Notes: generated from the sequence alone by a model not told the origin. A stretch of 64,000 bases of DNA from Saccharopolyspora gregorii (GCF_024734405.1 NZ_CP059556.1:868001-932000), one strand, 5' to 3'; shown: positions 8,628 through 18,656, counted from the stretch's first letter. Translations and numbers: made by a program.

Positions 8628-9082
8628 TCGGCCTCGTCTGGGCCCAGTCGACGACCGGTGTCATCGGCCGCGACGGCACCATGCCCTGGCACCTGCCGGA
8701 GGACCTGAAGCACTTCCGCACCACGACCGCGGGCGCGACCGTGCTGATGGGCCGGCGCACCTGGGAATCGCTGCCGCCGCGGTTCCGCCCGCTGCCGGGC
8801 CGCCGCAACCTGGTGCTCTCGCGCACCCCGCAGGACGGCGCGGAGACCTTCCCCGACCTGGCCGCGGCGCTCGCCGCGGCGGAGGGGGACGTGTGGGTGA
8901 TCGGGGGTGCCGCGGTGTACCGGGCGGCGCTGCCGCTCGCGGACCGGATCGTGGTCACCGAGATCCGGGAGCGCTTCGACGGCGACACCGTCGCGCCCGA
9001 CGTGGGCCGCCCGCCGGACTCGACCGGGGACTGGCAGGAGTCCAGCACGGGGCTGCACTACCGCTTCCTCACCTGGGGCTGA
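8624..9082 (+). CDS. folA: Dihydrofolate reductase
   Basis: A 152-residue DHFR that reduces dihydrofolate to tetrahydrofolate with NADPH. It shows [27 protein letters not shown] (with the acidic active-site residue in PEDLKHF), [20 protein letters not shown] and [13 protein letters not shown]. The start is the GTG at 8624, overlapping the thyA stop by 4 nt (GTGA). The thyA-folA order is a common operon that closes the folate cycle of dTMP synthesis. Confidence 0.95.
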   Translation: MIGLVWAQSTTGVIGRDGTMPWHLPEDLKHFRTTTAGATVLMGRRTWESLPPRFRPLPGRRNLVLSRTPQDGAETFPDLAAALAAAEGDVWVIGGAAVYRAALPLADRIVVTEIRERFDGDTVAPDVGRPPDSTGDWQESSTGLHYRFLTWG

Positions 9083-9129
9083 CCGGAACGGCCGTTCACC
9101 CGGGCGGACCCGGCGGGCATGATCGGGTG

Positions 9130-9771
9130 GTGGACGACGAAGACCTGATCGCCGAGCGCACCCCGCTGCCCGACGCCATCGGCGGGCGGCTGCGGGAACA
9201 GCTGGTGTTCCTCGCCGAGGTGGACAAGCTCAAGACCGTGCTGCGCCAGTCCCCGCTGGCCGCGGCGGACCGCAGGGAGAACGACGCCGAGCACTCCTGG
9301 CACCTGGCGCTGATGGTGTCGGTGCTGGCCGAGCACTCCGACGAACCGATCGACGTCGGGCGCACCGTCGAACTCGTCGTGCTGCACGACCTGGTCGAGA
9401 TCTACGCCGGGGACACCCCGCTCTACGACGACGCGGGCCGGGAGAGCCAGCAGGAGCGCGAGGAGGCCGCCGCCGACCGGCTGTTCGGCCTGCTGCCCGC
9501 CGACCAAGCGGCGCGCTTCCGCGGCCTGTGGGACGAGTTCGAGTCCCGCGGTTCACCGGAGGCGCGCTTCGCGAAGGCCGTGGACCGGGTGCAGCCGCTG
9601 CTGCTGAACTGGCTGGCGCGCGGCGGCACCTGGCGGACGCCCGGCGTCACCGCCGACACCGTGCGCGCCCGCAAGGCCGTGATCGGCAAAGCCTCCACTC
9701 CGCTGTGGACGATGGTGCAGGAGCTGATCGGCGAGGGCGAGCGCCGCGGCTGGGTCAGCCCGGGGGAGTGA
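9130..9771 (+). CDS. HD-domain protein, YfbR/HDDC2-like 5'-nucleotidase
   Basis: A 213-residue HD-superfamily hydrolase. Metal ligands are visible as ENDAEHSWHLALM (His), VVLHDLVEIYAGDTP (His-Asp doublet) and a later Asp in AVDRVQP. The LVFLAEVDKLK opening and VEIYAGD core match the YfbR/HDDC2 group, whose members dephosphorylate (deoxy)nucleoside monophosphates. Lying directly after thyA-folA, it may trim dNMP pools; the substrate is not proven. The start is GTG at 9130, with CATGAT ending 6 nt upstream; GTG at 9127 is also possible. Confidence 0.8.
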   Translation: MDDEDLIAERTPLPDAIGGRLREQLVFLAEVDKLKTVLRQSPLAAADRRENDAEHSWHLALMVSVLAEHSDEPIDVGRTVELVVLHDLVEIYAGDTPLYDDAGRESQQEREEAAADRLFGLLPADQAARFRGLWDEFESRGSPEARFAKAVDRVQPLLLNWLARGGTWRTPGVTADTVRARKAVIGKASTPLWTMVQELIGEGERRGWVSPGE

Positions 9772-9779
9772 CGCCGAGC

Positions 9780-9809
9780 CCGGGCGCGCCCCGCGCGGAG
9801 CGCGCCCGG
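9780..9809. terminator. Bidirectional hairpin between convergent genes
   Basis: CCGGGCGCGC (9780-9789) pairs with GCGCGCCCGG (9800-9809) across a 10-nt loop, in the 45-bp gap between the HD gene and the subtilase gene, which converge here. Confidence 0.65.
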
Positions 9810-9816
9810 AACCCGT

Positions 9817-11334
9817 TCAGCGGACCGCGTCGAGCGCGTCGATGAGCCCCGCGCCGTAGAACCCGGCGCCGGTCGCACCGCCCGCGCACACCGCGTCCGG
9901 CTGCCCGTCGCCGTCCGGGTCGTAGCCCTCCGGGCACGGCAGCGCGTCGGCCTGCCCCGACAGCGCGCCGGTGACCTGCGGGGCGCTCCACTCCGGGTGG
10001 GTGGCGCGCAGCAGCGCGACCACGCCCGCCGCGTGCGGGGAGGCCATCGAGGTGCCCTGCATCCAGCCCCAGCCGCCGCCGGGAACGCTGGAGAGGATGC
10101 GGCCGTTCGCCGACGGCGTCTGCGGGATCTGCCGCGCGTCCCCGCCCGGCGCGGTCACCGCGACCGAACCGAGCCCGTAGTTCGAGAAGTACGACTTCAC
10201 CGCGTCCGAACCCACCGAGGACACCGCGACCACGCCCGGCAGCTCACCGGGCAGCGCCGCGCAGTCGTGCCCGGCCCACCGGTCCTGCTGCGGCCCGCCG
10301 TTGTTCGGGCTGTCCGTGTCGTGGATCGGCTGCGACAGGTCCCAGCCGCTGTTGCCCGCCGCCGCGACCGTCACCACGTCGTGCCCCGCCGCGTAGGCCA
10401 CGGCCCGGCGCACCGCTTCCGCGCCCGCGCGCTGGTCCGGGTCGCTCTCGCACCACAGGTACCAGGGGTCCACGAAGTAGGAGTTGTTCGTGACGTCGAT
10501 GTCGTGCTCGGCGGCCCACAGGAACCCGCACACCGCGTACTCGGGGTAGATGAACCCGTCGTCGTCGATCACCCGCACCGAGGCGAGGCTCGTGTCCGGG
10601 GCGACGCCCGCCACGCCGACCCCGTTGCGGGCGGCGGCGATGGTGCCCGCCACGTGGGTGCCGTGCGCCTGGGTGTCGTCGGCCGGGGCCCACGCCTCGA
10701 CCGCGGTGTCCGGGATGCCGTCGCGGGCGCAGCTCACCGACTTCGACAGGTCCAGGTTCGGCTTCAGGTCGGGGTGTTCCGGGTCGATGCCGTAGTCGAG
10801 GACGCCGACGGTGACGTCCGGGCTGCCGGTGGAGATCTCGTGCGCCCGGTCGGCCCCGATCAGCGGCAGGTCCCACTGGTCGGCTTCCAGCGGTTCCCGG
10901 TCCGCGGCGGCGGTGGCGGGTCCTGGCGCGGCGGTCCCCTCCAGCACCTCCAGCCGGGTGCTGGGGGCTGCGGGCGGCAGCTGCTCCGCCAGGTTCCGGC
11001 TGGCCCCCGCCTGGTCGACCGCGGGTTGCGCGCGCACGACGGCCGCGAACCCGGGGTCGGTGGAGGTGGCGAGCACGACGCCGATCTGCGGCCAGCTGTG
11101 CACGACGGAACCGCCGACGGCGCGCACCGAGTCCTCGGTCAGGCGCAGCCCGTCGCCGGTGGGGCCCAGCACCACGAAGTGGGCGGGCGTCGCCCCCGGC
11201 GCGGCGGTGGCGGCCGGGGCGACGCCGGTCGGGACGGCGGCGACGGCCGGGACCAGCAGGCTCAGCGCCAGCGCGGAACCCGCCAAGCGCAGGTGCTTCC
11301 CGCGCGGGCGCGGTGTCGATCGTTGTGGTGACAC
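9817..11334 (-). CDS. Secreted S8 family serine peptidase (subtilase)
   Basis: A 505-residue exported protease. A signal peptide (basic start, then ALALSLLVPAVAAVPTGVAPAATA) precedes a propeptide-like region (HFVVLGPTGDGLRL, GGSVVHSWPQIGVVLA). The catalytic triad is intact: Asp about 180 (GVLDYGIDPEHPD), His about 224 (AHGTHVAGTIAA) and Ser about 429 (GTSMASPHAAG), with oxyanion Asn in AAAGNS. The C-terminus has a calcium-loop-like DPDGDGQPD followed by GAGLIDALDAV. I chose GTG at 11334 because GGGAGG lies 4 nt upstream; the frame extends 21 codons further without a ribosome site. No ESX genes are nearby, so a mycosin role is unlikely. Confidence 0.92.
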   Translation of the reverse strand: MSPQRSTPRPRGKHLRLAGSALALSLLVPAVAAVPTGVAPAATAAPGATPAHFVVLGPTGDGLRLTEDSVRAVGGSVVHSWPQIGVVLATSTDPGFAAVVRAQPAVDQAGASRNLAEQLPPAAPSTRLEVLEGTAAPGPATAAADREPLEADQWDLPLIGADRAHEISTGSPDVTVGVLDYGIDPEHPDLKPNLDLSKSVSCARDGIPDTAVEAWAPADDTQAHGTHVAGTIAAARNGVGVAGVAPDTSLASVRVIDDDGFIYPEYAVCGFLWAAEHDIDVTNNSYFVDPWYLWCESDPDQRAGAEAVRRAVAYAAGHDVVTVAAAGNSGWDLSQPIHDTDSPNNGGPQQDRWAGHDCAALPGELPGVVAVSSVGSDAVKSYFSNYGLGSVAVTAPGGDARQIPQTPSANGRILSSVPGGGWGWMQGTSMASPHAAGVVALLRATHPEWSAPQVTGALSGQADALPCPEGYDPDGDGQPDAVCAGGATGAGFYGAGLIDALDAVR

Positions 11335-11514
11335 GTGTCCTCCCACGGCACTCTCGTACCGAGCGATCAGTGACTGATCGTCGGATGATCCGCCCACTCG
11401 GCGGACTTCGACAGGGCGAAAAGGAGCAATCCGGCGGGGGAACCGGGTGGTGGTCGGCGCCGGTCCGCGCGGGCTCCCGCCGGGTCGCCGATCCGGTGGC
11501 CGCCGCTAGGGCCG

Positions 11515-11787
11515 GACGAGTCAATGCCTTGCCAGTCTTGCCACTCGACCGAGTTATGGCACTCGTCACCGGCTCGGCCGCGCCTATTCGTTGCATCGTG
11601 CGAGTCCGAAGGCGCATACCGGCTGCGATCAGTGATAACGCTCGCTTCGGGTACCCGGTGCGGGACCGGTTCGGGGGGTAAATAGGATCTTTGCGTCGTG
11701 TCCGGTTTACGCAACGCGATCGTGGTGTTCACACACGATCGGTACGGTCCGCAACCGGGTTGAACGAGATCTGTGACCCGTACGGGT
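11515..11787 (+). promoter_or_regulatory. Structured 5' region upstream of the small membrane protein
   Basis: The 477-bp divergent gap between the subtilase and the gene at 11812 has no open reading frame worth calling but several symmetrical elements. GACGAGT (11515-11521) is opposed by ACTCGTC (11561-11567). CGATCGTG (11717-11724) and CACGATCG (11734-11741) make an 8-bp stem with a 9-nt loop. ACCCGTACGGGT (11776-11787) is a perfect palindrome whose left half can also pair with CGGGT near 11757. The last two are within 95 bp of the start and could form alternative RNA folds or operators. I cannot assign a known riboswitch class. Confidence 0.4.
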
Positions 11788-11811
11788 TAACCGTCAAGGG
11801 AGGCAACGCTC

Positions 11812-13228
<1,417 letters not shown>

Positions 13229-13323
13229 CGGCGCGCCGATCTTGCGCTGACGAGATCATTCGGCGGTAGCCTCAGGCCCGTTCGGGGCAACGCGTCCGTC
13301 CCGGACGGGCCTGGAGGTGACCC

Positions 13324-14361
13324 GTGACCGATCGCAGCCAACCCGCGCGCGCCGCCACGACCGGGGGAGGCCCCGGTCTGCTGGAGCGGTTGCGCCGGGA
13401 CCATCCCTGGCTGGACCGGCTGATCCGCGCCGCGGCGCGCTACCAGAGCCAGTACGGCGACTACTACGCCGCGGCGATCACCTACTTCAGCGTGCTGGCC
13501 CTGGTGCCGCTGCTGATGATCTCCTTCGCGGTGGCGGGTTTCGTGCTCGCGGGCAACCCGGACCTGCTGGAGCAGCTGCGGTTGTCGATCACCGAGGCCG
13601 TCCCGAACCGCGAGATGAGCGGCATGCTCAACCAGGTCGTGGGACAGGCGATCGAGCAGGCGGGCACGGTCGGGATCATCGGGCTGCTCGTCGCCCTGTA
13701 CTCCGGGCTGGGGTGGATGACGAACCTGCGCGAGGCGCTGACCGCGCAGTGGAGCCAGCAGCAGCAGGCCCCGCCGATGCTCAAGCGCCTCGCCTCCGAC
13801 CTGGTGTCGCTGATCGGGCTGGGGCTGGCGATGGCGGTGTCGTTCGGGCTCAGCGCCCTCGGCGGTGGCGTCGGGCGGGCGCTGTTCGCGGCGCTGGGGA
13901 TCGGGAACACCTGGCCCGCGCGGATCGGGCTGTCGCTGCTCGCGATCCTGCTGTCGCTGGGCGCGGGCTGGCTGGTGTTCATCTGGGTGCTGGCGCGGCT
14001 GCCGCGGCTGCCGGTGTCGTTGCGCAGCGCCGTGTGGGGCGGGCTGTTCGCGGCGATCGGCTTCGAGGTGCTCAAGCAGGTCGGGGTGGTGTACCTCGGC
14101 AGCGTCACCGGGTCGCCCGCGGCGGCCGCGTTCGGTCCGATCCTGGGCCTGCTGGTGTTCGCGTACCTGACGTCGCGGTTCATCCTGTTCGTCACGGCGT
14201 GGACCGCGTCGTCGGCGGAGAACGAGCACCGCGCGCTGCCGGAACCGCCGCCGCCCGCGGTGATCCGGCCGCAGGTGCGGGTGGTCGGTGCGGGGGCGAA
14301 GTCCTCGGCCGCGCTGTTCGGGCTCGGTGCGCTGGTCGGCTGGTCGTTGCGCCGCCGCTGA
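13324..14361 (+). CDS. YhjD/YihY/BrkB family inner-membrane protein
   Basis: A 345-residue polytopic membrane protein with about six hydrophobic helices. The family signature YGDYYAAAITYFSVLALVPLLM is near residue 45, and the C-terminal helix block is AAFGPILGLLVFAYLTSRFILFVTAW. The family is often annotated as a putative ribonuclease BN or BrkB but is in fact an integral membrane protein of uncertain transport function. The start is GTG at 13324 behind GGAGGTGA. Its placement after trpS is conserved in actinobacteria as I recall it. Confidence 0.88.
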   Translation: MTDRSQPARAATTGGGPGLLERLRRDHPWLDRLIRAAARYQSQYGDYYAAAITYFSVLALVPLLMISFAVAGFVLAGNPDLLEQLRLSITEAVPNREMSGMLNQVVGQAIEQAGTVGIIGLLVALYSGLGWMTNLREALTAQWSQQQQAPPMLKRLASDLVSLIGLGLAMAVSFGLSALGGGVGRALFAALGIGNTWPARIGLSLLAILLSLGAGWLVFIWVLARLPRLPVSLRSAVWGGLFAAIGFEVLKQVGVVYLGSVTGSPAAAAFGPILGLLVFAYLTSRFILFVTAWTASSAENEHRALPEPPPPAVIRPQVRVVGAGAKSSAALFGLGALVGWSLRRR

Positions 14362-14376
14362 GGTGACCGCGGGGCC

Positions 14377-14441
14377 CACCCGGCCAGGTTCGGGGCGAGG
14401 CCGGGTGAGCCGTGCCCCGTGCGGTGGCCACCGCACGGGGC
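14377..14441. terminator. Two adjacent hairpins between convergent genes
   Basis: CACCCGGCC (14377-14385) pairs with GGCCGGGTG (14399-14407). Directly after it, 14414-14441 is a perfect 28-nt palindrome (GCCCCGTGCGGTGG and its complement). Both lie between the YhjD-like and dacB genes, which converge, so they probably terminate both. Confidence 0.7.
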
Positions 14442-14604
14442 CGGAGTCGGCGACCGGCTCGGGGTAGCACCGTCCGGGCGGTCCGAGCTGCGTCTTCCGG
14501 GGACCGCCCGCCGCTCGACTCCTACCAACGAGAATGCCGGGTTCCGGTTCCGGTCGGACCGGTGCGATTACCCGAGTACTACCTAGCCCGTCCGGGTGAT
14601 CAGG

Positions 14605-15942
14605 TCACGGGTGGTCCGGCCCGCGGTTCGCCGCGCGCCGGGCCGCGGCGAGCCGGGTGCGGCGCCTGCGCAGCACCGCGAACGCCCCGGCGACCACGAT
14701 GATCAGCACGGCCAGCGCCGTCAGCGGCACCCCGACGGTGCCGAACATGGGCGAGCTGGGCAGATCCCCGTCCGCGGCGGCCTGGGCGGCGGGCTCCTCG
14801 GGCTCCTCGGACGGCTCCGGTTCGGTGACCAGCTCGCCGACCGAGGTGCCGGGCGGGAGCGAGAAGCCGTGGTCGAGCAGCTGCATGGTGAACTTCGACT
14901 GCCGGACCGGCTTGTTCTCCCCGCGCATCAGCACCGCGACGAGCCGCCTGCCGTCGCGTTCGGCGGCGGCGATGAACGTGTGCCGGGCGTCGTCGGTGAA
15001 CCCGGTCTTGCCGCCGAGCGCGCCCGGGTAGTTCCACAGCACCGCGTTGTCGCTCTCCACCGGCAGCGGCGGGCCACCCGGCTTGCCGGGCAGCGTGGTC
15101 TCGCGGACCGATTCGGCGTGCGCGAACTCGGGGTGCCGCATGGCCTCCCGGAAGATCAGCGCCAGGTCGTAGGCGGAGGTGCTCATCCCCGGGCCGTCCA
15201 GCCCGGACGGGGTGGCGGCGCGGGTGTCGTGCGCGCCGAGTTCGTCGGCGAGCGCGTTCATCTTCCGCACGGTGTCGTCGATGCCGCCGAGCTTCCTGGC
15301 GAGCGCGTGCGCCGCGTCGTTGCCGGACTGCATGATCAGCCCGGCCAGCACCTGCTCGACGCTGTAGGTGGTGCCGGGTTCCAGGCCGACCCGGCTGCCT
15401 TCCTGGTCGGCGTCGTCCTGGGTGACCACGAGCGTGTCGGAGAGGTCGAGCTCGCGGATCGCGACCAGCGCGGTGAGCACCTTGATGGTGGACGCAGGCC
15501 GGTGCCGGGCGTGCGGGTCGCGGGCCGCGAGCACTTCCCCGGTGTCCAGGTCGGCCAGCACCCACGACTGGGAGGCGATCGGGTCCAGCGCGGCCGGCGG
15601 TGCGCCGGGCGCGTTGATCTCGCCGCACTCGCCGAGCCGCGCACCGCCGACCGGCTCGTCCGGCACCGGCAGCGGTTCTGGGACGGGTTCGCCCGGAGCC
15701 GGGACCTCGGAGGTGTCGACGGCGGGCGGCGGAGCGGCGGCACCGGGGCACCCCGCCGGTTCCTGCGCGGCCGCGGTCAGCGGCGCGCCGCCCAGCAGCA
15801 CGAGCGCGGCGCACCCGGCGGCGACGAGCCTGCCCGCGACGCGCCGCACGCCCGCGGCATTCGGTGCGAATGCCGGATTTCTCGGCGGGAAGGGGTGGGA
15901 TGTGCGGACCGGGGCGAACGGGTGGTGAGCTCTCGCGGGCAC
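14605..15942 (-). CDS. dacB: D-alanyl-D-alanine carboxypeptidase (S11 penicillin-binding protein)
   Basis: A 445-residue S11 PBP that trims the terminal D-Ala from peptidoglycan stem peptides outside the membrane. The three active-site motifs are present: STIK (S151-K154), SGN (206-208) and KTG (312-314, GKTGFTDDA). An N-terminal hydrophobic segment (LVAAGCAALVLLGGAPLTAAA) serves for export and a proline-rich stretch follows. A C-terminal helix (VPLTALAVLIIVVAGAFAVL) plus Arg-rich tail anchors it. The start is ATG at 15942; an internal GTG near codon 32 is possible. It is divergent from the SCO4848-family gene, the pairing also seen in Streptomyces (SCO4847/SCO4848). Confidence 0.93.
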   Translation of the reverse strand: MPARAHHPFAPVRTSHPFPPRNPAFAPNAAGVRRVAGRLVAAGCAALVLLGGAPLTAAAQEPAGCPGAAAPPPAVDTSEVPAPGEPVPEPLPVPDEPVGGARLGECGEINAPGAPPAALDPIASQSWVLADLDTGEVLAARDPHARHRPASTIKVLTALVAIRELDLSDTLVVTQDDADQEGSRVGLEPGTTYSVEQVLAGLIMQSGNDAAHALARKLGGIDDTVRKMNALADELGAHDTRAATPSGLDGPGMSTSAYDLALIFREAMRHPEFAHAESVRETTLPGKPGGPPLPVESDNAVLWNYPGALGGKTGFTDDARHTFIAAAERDGRRLVAVLMRGENKPVRQSKFTMQLLDHGFSLPPGTSVGELVTEPEPSEEPEEPAAQAAADGDLPSSPMFGTVGVPLTALAVLIIVVAGAFAVLRRRRTRLAAARRAANRGPDHP

Positions 15943-16060
15943 GCGCTCAGGCTAGCGAACCGGAGCCCGCCGCGACCCCCGGTCCGCCGGAAACCCTTCC
16001 GTTCTGCGGTCGGGCGGCGGACCCCACGGCCTGCCTCCCCACCTCTGCCGCGCAGCACGG

Positions 16061-16195
16061 GGATGGCGGAACCGCAGCGGTTCCCCCGCTGGAGGGCGAT
16101 GTCCGCTGCGTCGGTCCGTGCACGGGGACATCGCCGTCCTCGCGGGGAAAGCGCTGCGACCCCGCGGGTGGTCGCTCAGCGGATCCGCTGACCGG
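16061..16195 (+). repeat. Dispersed intergenic palindromic repeat, copy C
   Basis: It lies in the 421-bp divergent gap between dacB and the SCO4848-family gene, which otherwise holds no gene. It aligns with copies at 28416-28573 (same strand) and 50831-50979 (opposite strand), starting at TGGCGGAACC and ending in the TCAGCGGATCCGCTGA hairpin. Outer arms 16073-16088 and 16143-16158 pair at 14 of 16 positions, and an inner stem GGCGATGTCC/GGACATCGCC (16095-16104/16126-16135) is perfect. This is the most diverged copy. Confidence 0.75.
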
Positions 16196-16275
16196 AGGAC
16201 GGCGCGGCCCGCCGCGCGGGATCGAGGACCGTTCGCCGGAGGCCGCGGAGCGCGCCGGGCGGGCGCCCACCCGCC

Positions 16276-16315
16276 GAGAGCCGGCCCACTCGGCAGCGAG
16301 AGCCGGGCCACTCGG
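16276..16315. repeat. 18-bp direct repeat upstream of the SCO4848-family gene
   Basis: GAGAGCCGGCCCACTCGG (16276-16293) and GAGAGCCGGGCCACTCGG (16298-16315) differ at one base, period 22 bp. They sit 37-76 bp upstream of the putative -10 box of the next gene, so they could be regulator sites. Confidence 0.6.
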
Positions 16316-16363
16316 GAGGTGGGCGCCGGGCCGGGCCGCCGGACGCGGGGAGATACTGCCCCC

Positions 16364-16591
16364 GTGACGTTCTCCCGCCGTACCGCCCTGTTCCTGCTCG
16401 CCTTCGGCGTGTGGTCGTGGCTGCTGTGGCCGACGTTCTTCCGCAACATCTGGGTGAGCGAGAACTCCTGGCAGGCCGGTTCCCCGACGCCGTTCCTCTA
16501 CGTGCACTTCGTGATCGCCGCGGTGTCGCTGGTCCTGGGCACCGCGATCGGCGTGCTGGGCTGGCGCGCGTTCCGCGCGACCCGCCGCTGA
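16364..16591 (+). CDS. SCO4848-family membrane protein
   Basis: A 75-residue membrane protein with two hydrophobic helices: TALFLLAFGVWSWLLWPTFF and FLYVHFVIAAVSLVLGTAIGVLGW. The SRR..LFLLAFGVWSW..WP start and VSLVLGTAIGV core are those of the SCO4848 family, found next to a D-Ala-D-Ala carboxypeptidase gene as here. Function is unknown. GTG at 16364 is preceded by GATACT and 6 nt, with no ribosome site, so it is probably leaderless. Confidence 0.88.
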   Translation: MTFSRRTALFLLAFGVWSWLLWPTFFRNIWVSENSWQAGSPTPFLYVHFVIAAVSLVLGTAIGVLGWRAFRATRR

Positions 16592-16605
16592 CCCTCCGGC
16601 GCGCC

Positions 16606-16836
16606 CTACCCGGCGTCCGGCGCGGTTCCCGCCCCGCTCTGCAGCGCGGCGAGCGTCAGCACGTTCCCGCCGATGCCCCAGCCGCCGTCGGCGACGTCCT
16701 CCACGAGCACGAGCGTGGTGGCGCGGGCCCGTTCGCCGAAGACTTCGGCGTAGAGGTCGGTGACGCGGTGCACGAGCCGTTCCTTCTGCTCGGCGTCGAG
16801 GGTTCCGGCGGGCACCTTCAGGTTCGCGAACGGCAT
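16606..16836 (-). CDS. 4-oxalocrotonate tautomerase family protein
   Basis: A 76-residue small tautomerase. The catalytic N-terminal proline follows the initiator Met (MPFANLKVPAGTL), and the body has the family pattern EQKERLVHRVTDLYAEVFG then TTLVLVEDV..GGWGIGG. Such enzymes interconvert enol and keto acids. It lies 31 bp downstream of the SDR gene on the same strand and is probably co-transcribed with it. Confidence 0.88.
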   Translation of the reverse strand: MPFANLKVPAGTLDAEQKERLVHRVTDLYAEVFGERARATTLVLVEDVADGGWGIGGNVLTLAALQSGAGTAPDAG

Positions 16837-16867
16837 GTCTTCCTCCAGCAGATCGTTGCGCTTCCGG

Positions 16868-17638
16868 TCAGGCCGCGTTGCCGTGCGGGTCGGCGGCGTC
16901 GAGGGCGGCCACCACCTGGTCGAACTCGCCGCGGACCTCGGAGTAGCGGAGGAATTCGACCCGCTCGACGAGGATCTCCCGCGCTTCGGGGTCGGCCTCC
17001 AGCAGCGCCATCACCTCGTCGATGAACTCGTCCAGCGGCATCGCGTGCGCGCTCTCCCGGTGCCCGGGCATCAGGTCGGTCCGCACGGCGGGCGGCACGA
17101 GTTCCTGCAGCCGCACGCTGGTGCCCTTCAGCTGCAGCCGCAGCGATTCGGTGAGCAGGTGGATCGCGGCCTTCGAGGCGTTGTAGCTGGGCGTGACCCG
17201 CAGCGGGGTGAACGCGAGACCAGAACTCACGGTGAGGATGGTCGCGTCCGGCCGCCCCTGCAGGTGCTCGATGAACTCGGCGATGAGCCGGATCGGCCCG
17301 AGCACGTTGGTGGCGATGACGTCCTCCGCCGATTCGAGGAACCCGGCGGGGTTCCGCCAGTTCTCGGCGCGCATGATGCCCGCCATCGGGACGAGCACGT
17401 TCAGGTCGGGGTGCCGTGCCAGCACCTCGGCGGACGCGGCGCGGATGCTCGCCGGGTCGAGGGTGTCGATCCGCTGGGTGTCGATGCCGGGGTGCTCGGC
17501 GGCGATCCGCGCGAGGAGCTCTTCGCGCCTGCCGCCGACGATGACGGTGTTGCCCTTCTCCTGGAAGCGCAGCGCGAGGGCGAGGCCGATGCCGCTGGTG
17601 GCTCCGGGGATGAAGAGGGTGTTTCCGCTGATGTGCAT
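16868..17638 (-). CDS. SDR family oxidoreductase
   Basis: A 256-residue classical short-chain dehydrogenase/reductase. The cofactor glycine motif is GATSGIG (12-18), the active site has Ser 138/139 (LTVSSG) and YNASK (Y152, K156), and the usual NNAG is PMAG. It is DltE-like in overall pattern; the substrate is unknown. The start is ATG at 17638. It is divergent from an MmyB-type regulator across 100 bp, an arrangement in which the regulator usually controls the oxidoreductase, and is followed by a tautomerase gene. Confidence 0.88.
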   Translation of the reverse strand: MHISGNTLFIPGATSGIGLALALRFQEKGNTVIVGGRREELLARIAAEHPGIDTQRIDTLDPASIRAASAEVLARHPDLNVLVPMAGIMRAENWRNPAGFLESAEDVIATNVLGPIRLIAEFIEHLQGRPDATILTVSSGLAFTPLRVTPSYNASKAAIHLLTESLRLQLKGTSVRLQELVPPAVRTDLMPGHRESAHAMPLDEFIDEVMALLEADPEAREILVERVEFLRYSEVRGEFDQVVAALDAADPHGNAA

Positions 17639-17738
17639 GCCACGAGTCTGCGGCGGTGCCGTCCTCACGTGCAGAGATCGGTTATCGGGGGATCGGCGGT
17701 CCCTGGTCGGCGTCACCGGCCGGGTCCATGCTGGTGGC

Positions 17739-18589
17739 ATGGACCGACCCGCGCTCGCCACCTTCCTCACCCGCCGCCGCGAGGCGCTGCGCCCCGCGGA
17801 CGTGGGCCTGCCCCCGGGCGCGCGCAGGCGCACCCTGGGCTGCGGCGGGAGGAGGTCGCCTCGCTGGCGGGGATGTCCACCGACTACTACACGCGGCTGG
17901 AGCAGCGCCGCGGCCCGCACCCGAGCGCGCAGCTGCTGACCGCGCTGGCCAGGGCGCTGCGGCTCAGCGACGACGAGCGGGACTACCTGTTCCAGGTGGC
18001 CGGGCACAACCCCCCGCGGCGGGTCCTGGCGTCGGCGCACGTGGCCCCGGCGCTGCTGCGGGTGCTGGACCGGCTGGACGACACGCCGGCGCTGATCCTG
18101 TCCCCGCTGGGGGAGACGCTGGTGCAGAACCGGATGGCCTGCGCCCTGCTCGGCGACCGCTCCGGCTACACGGGGCTGGCCCGCAGCGAGGTCTACCGCT
18201 GGTTCACCGACCCGGAGCACGAGCGCCGCATGTACCCGGAGGCCGACCGGGACCGGCAGAGCCGCGCGCAGGTCGCGAACCTGCGGGTCGGCTACGGGCT
18301 GCTGGGCGACGCCTCCGCCGCCGGTGACGTGGTGCGGGCGCTGCTGCGGGAGAGCGCGGAGTTCGCCGAGCTGTGGCGGCGCCACGAGGTCGCGAAGCGC
18401 TTCGAGGACCACAAGACGCTGCTGCACCCCGAGGTCGGCGCGATCGAGGTGGACTGCCAGGTGCTGTTCACCGAGGACCAGACCCAGGCGCTGCTGGTGC
18501 TCACCGCGGCCCCCGGCAGCGACGGCCACGCCAAGCTCGAACTCCTCAACGTCGTCGGCCACGAACGCTTCACCAGCCCCCGCACCTGA
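17739..18589 (+). pseudogene. MmyB-like XRE regulator interrupted by a -1 frameshift
   Basis: The gene opens MDRPALATFLTRRREALRP then ADVGLPPGARRRT in one frame. It continues as GLRREEVASLAGMSTDY then YTRLEQRRG in the next. The canonical family reads RRTPGLRREEVA without interruption. One base is missing near 17832-17836, where ACCCTGGG would need to be ACCCCTGGG. After the break the HTH remainder and the MmyB ligand-binding domain (ALILSPLGETLVQN, LARSEVYRWFTDPEHR-like, LLHPEVGAIEVDCQVLF) are intact to 18589. A CATGCT box sits 6 nt before the ATG. Either a real inactivating mutation or a sequencing error; restored length would be about 283 residues. Confidence 0.85.
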
Positions 18590-18602
18590 CCTGGTGAACG
18601 CG

Positions 18603-18639
18603 GAAGCGCCCGCCCCCGTGGGCCGGGGGCGGGCGCTTC
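18603..18639. terminator. Hairpin between convergent regulator and sdhB
   Basis: GAAGCGCCCGCCCCC (18603-18617) pairs perfectly with GGGGGCGGGCGCTTC (18625-18639), 15 bp with a 7-nt loop. It can terminate both the regulator gene and the sdh operon. Confidence 0.8.
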
Positions 18640-18656
18640 GCGGTGTTCGTGCCGGG

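Noticed and set aside
9817-11334. Mycosin (ESX-associated protease)
   Set aside because: It lacks the C-terminal transmembrane helix typical of mycosins and no ESX genes are near; a generic secreted subtilase fits better.
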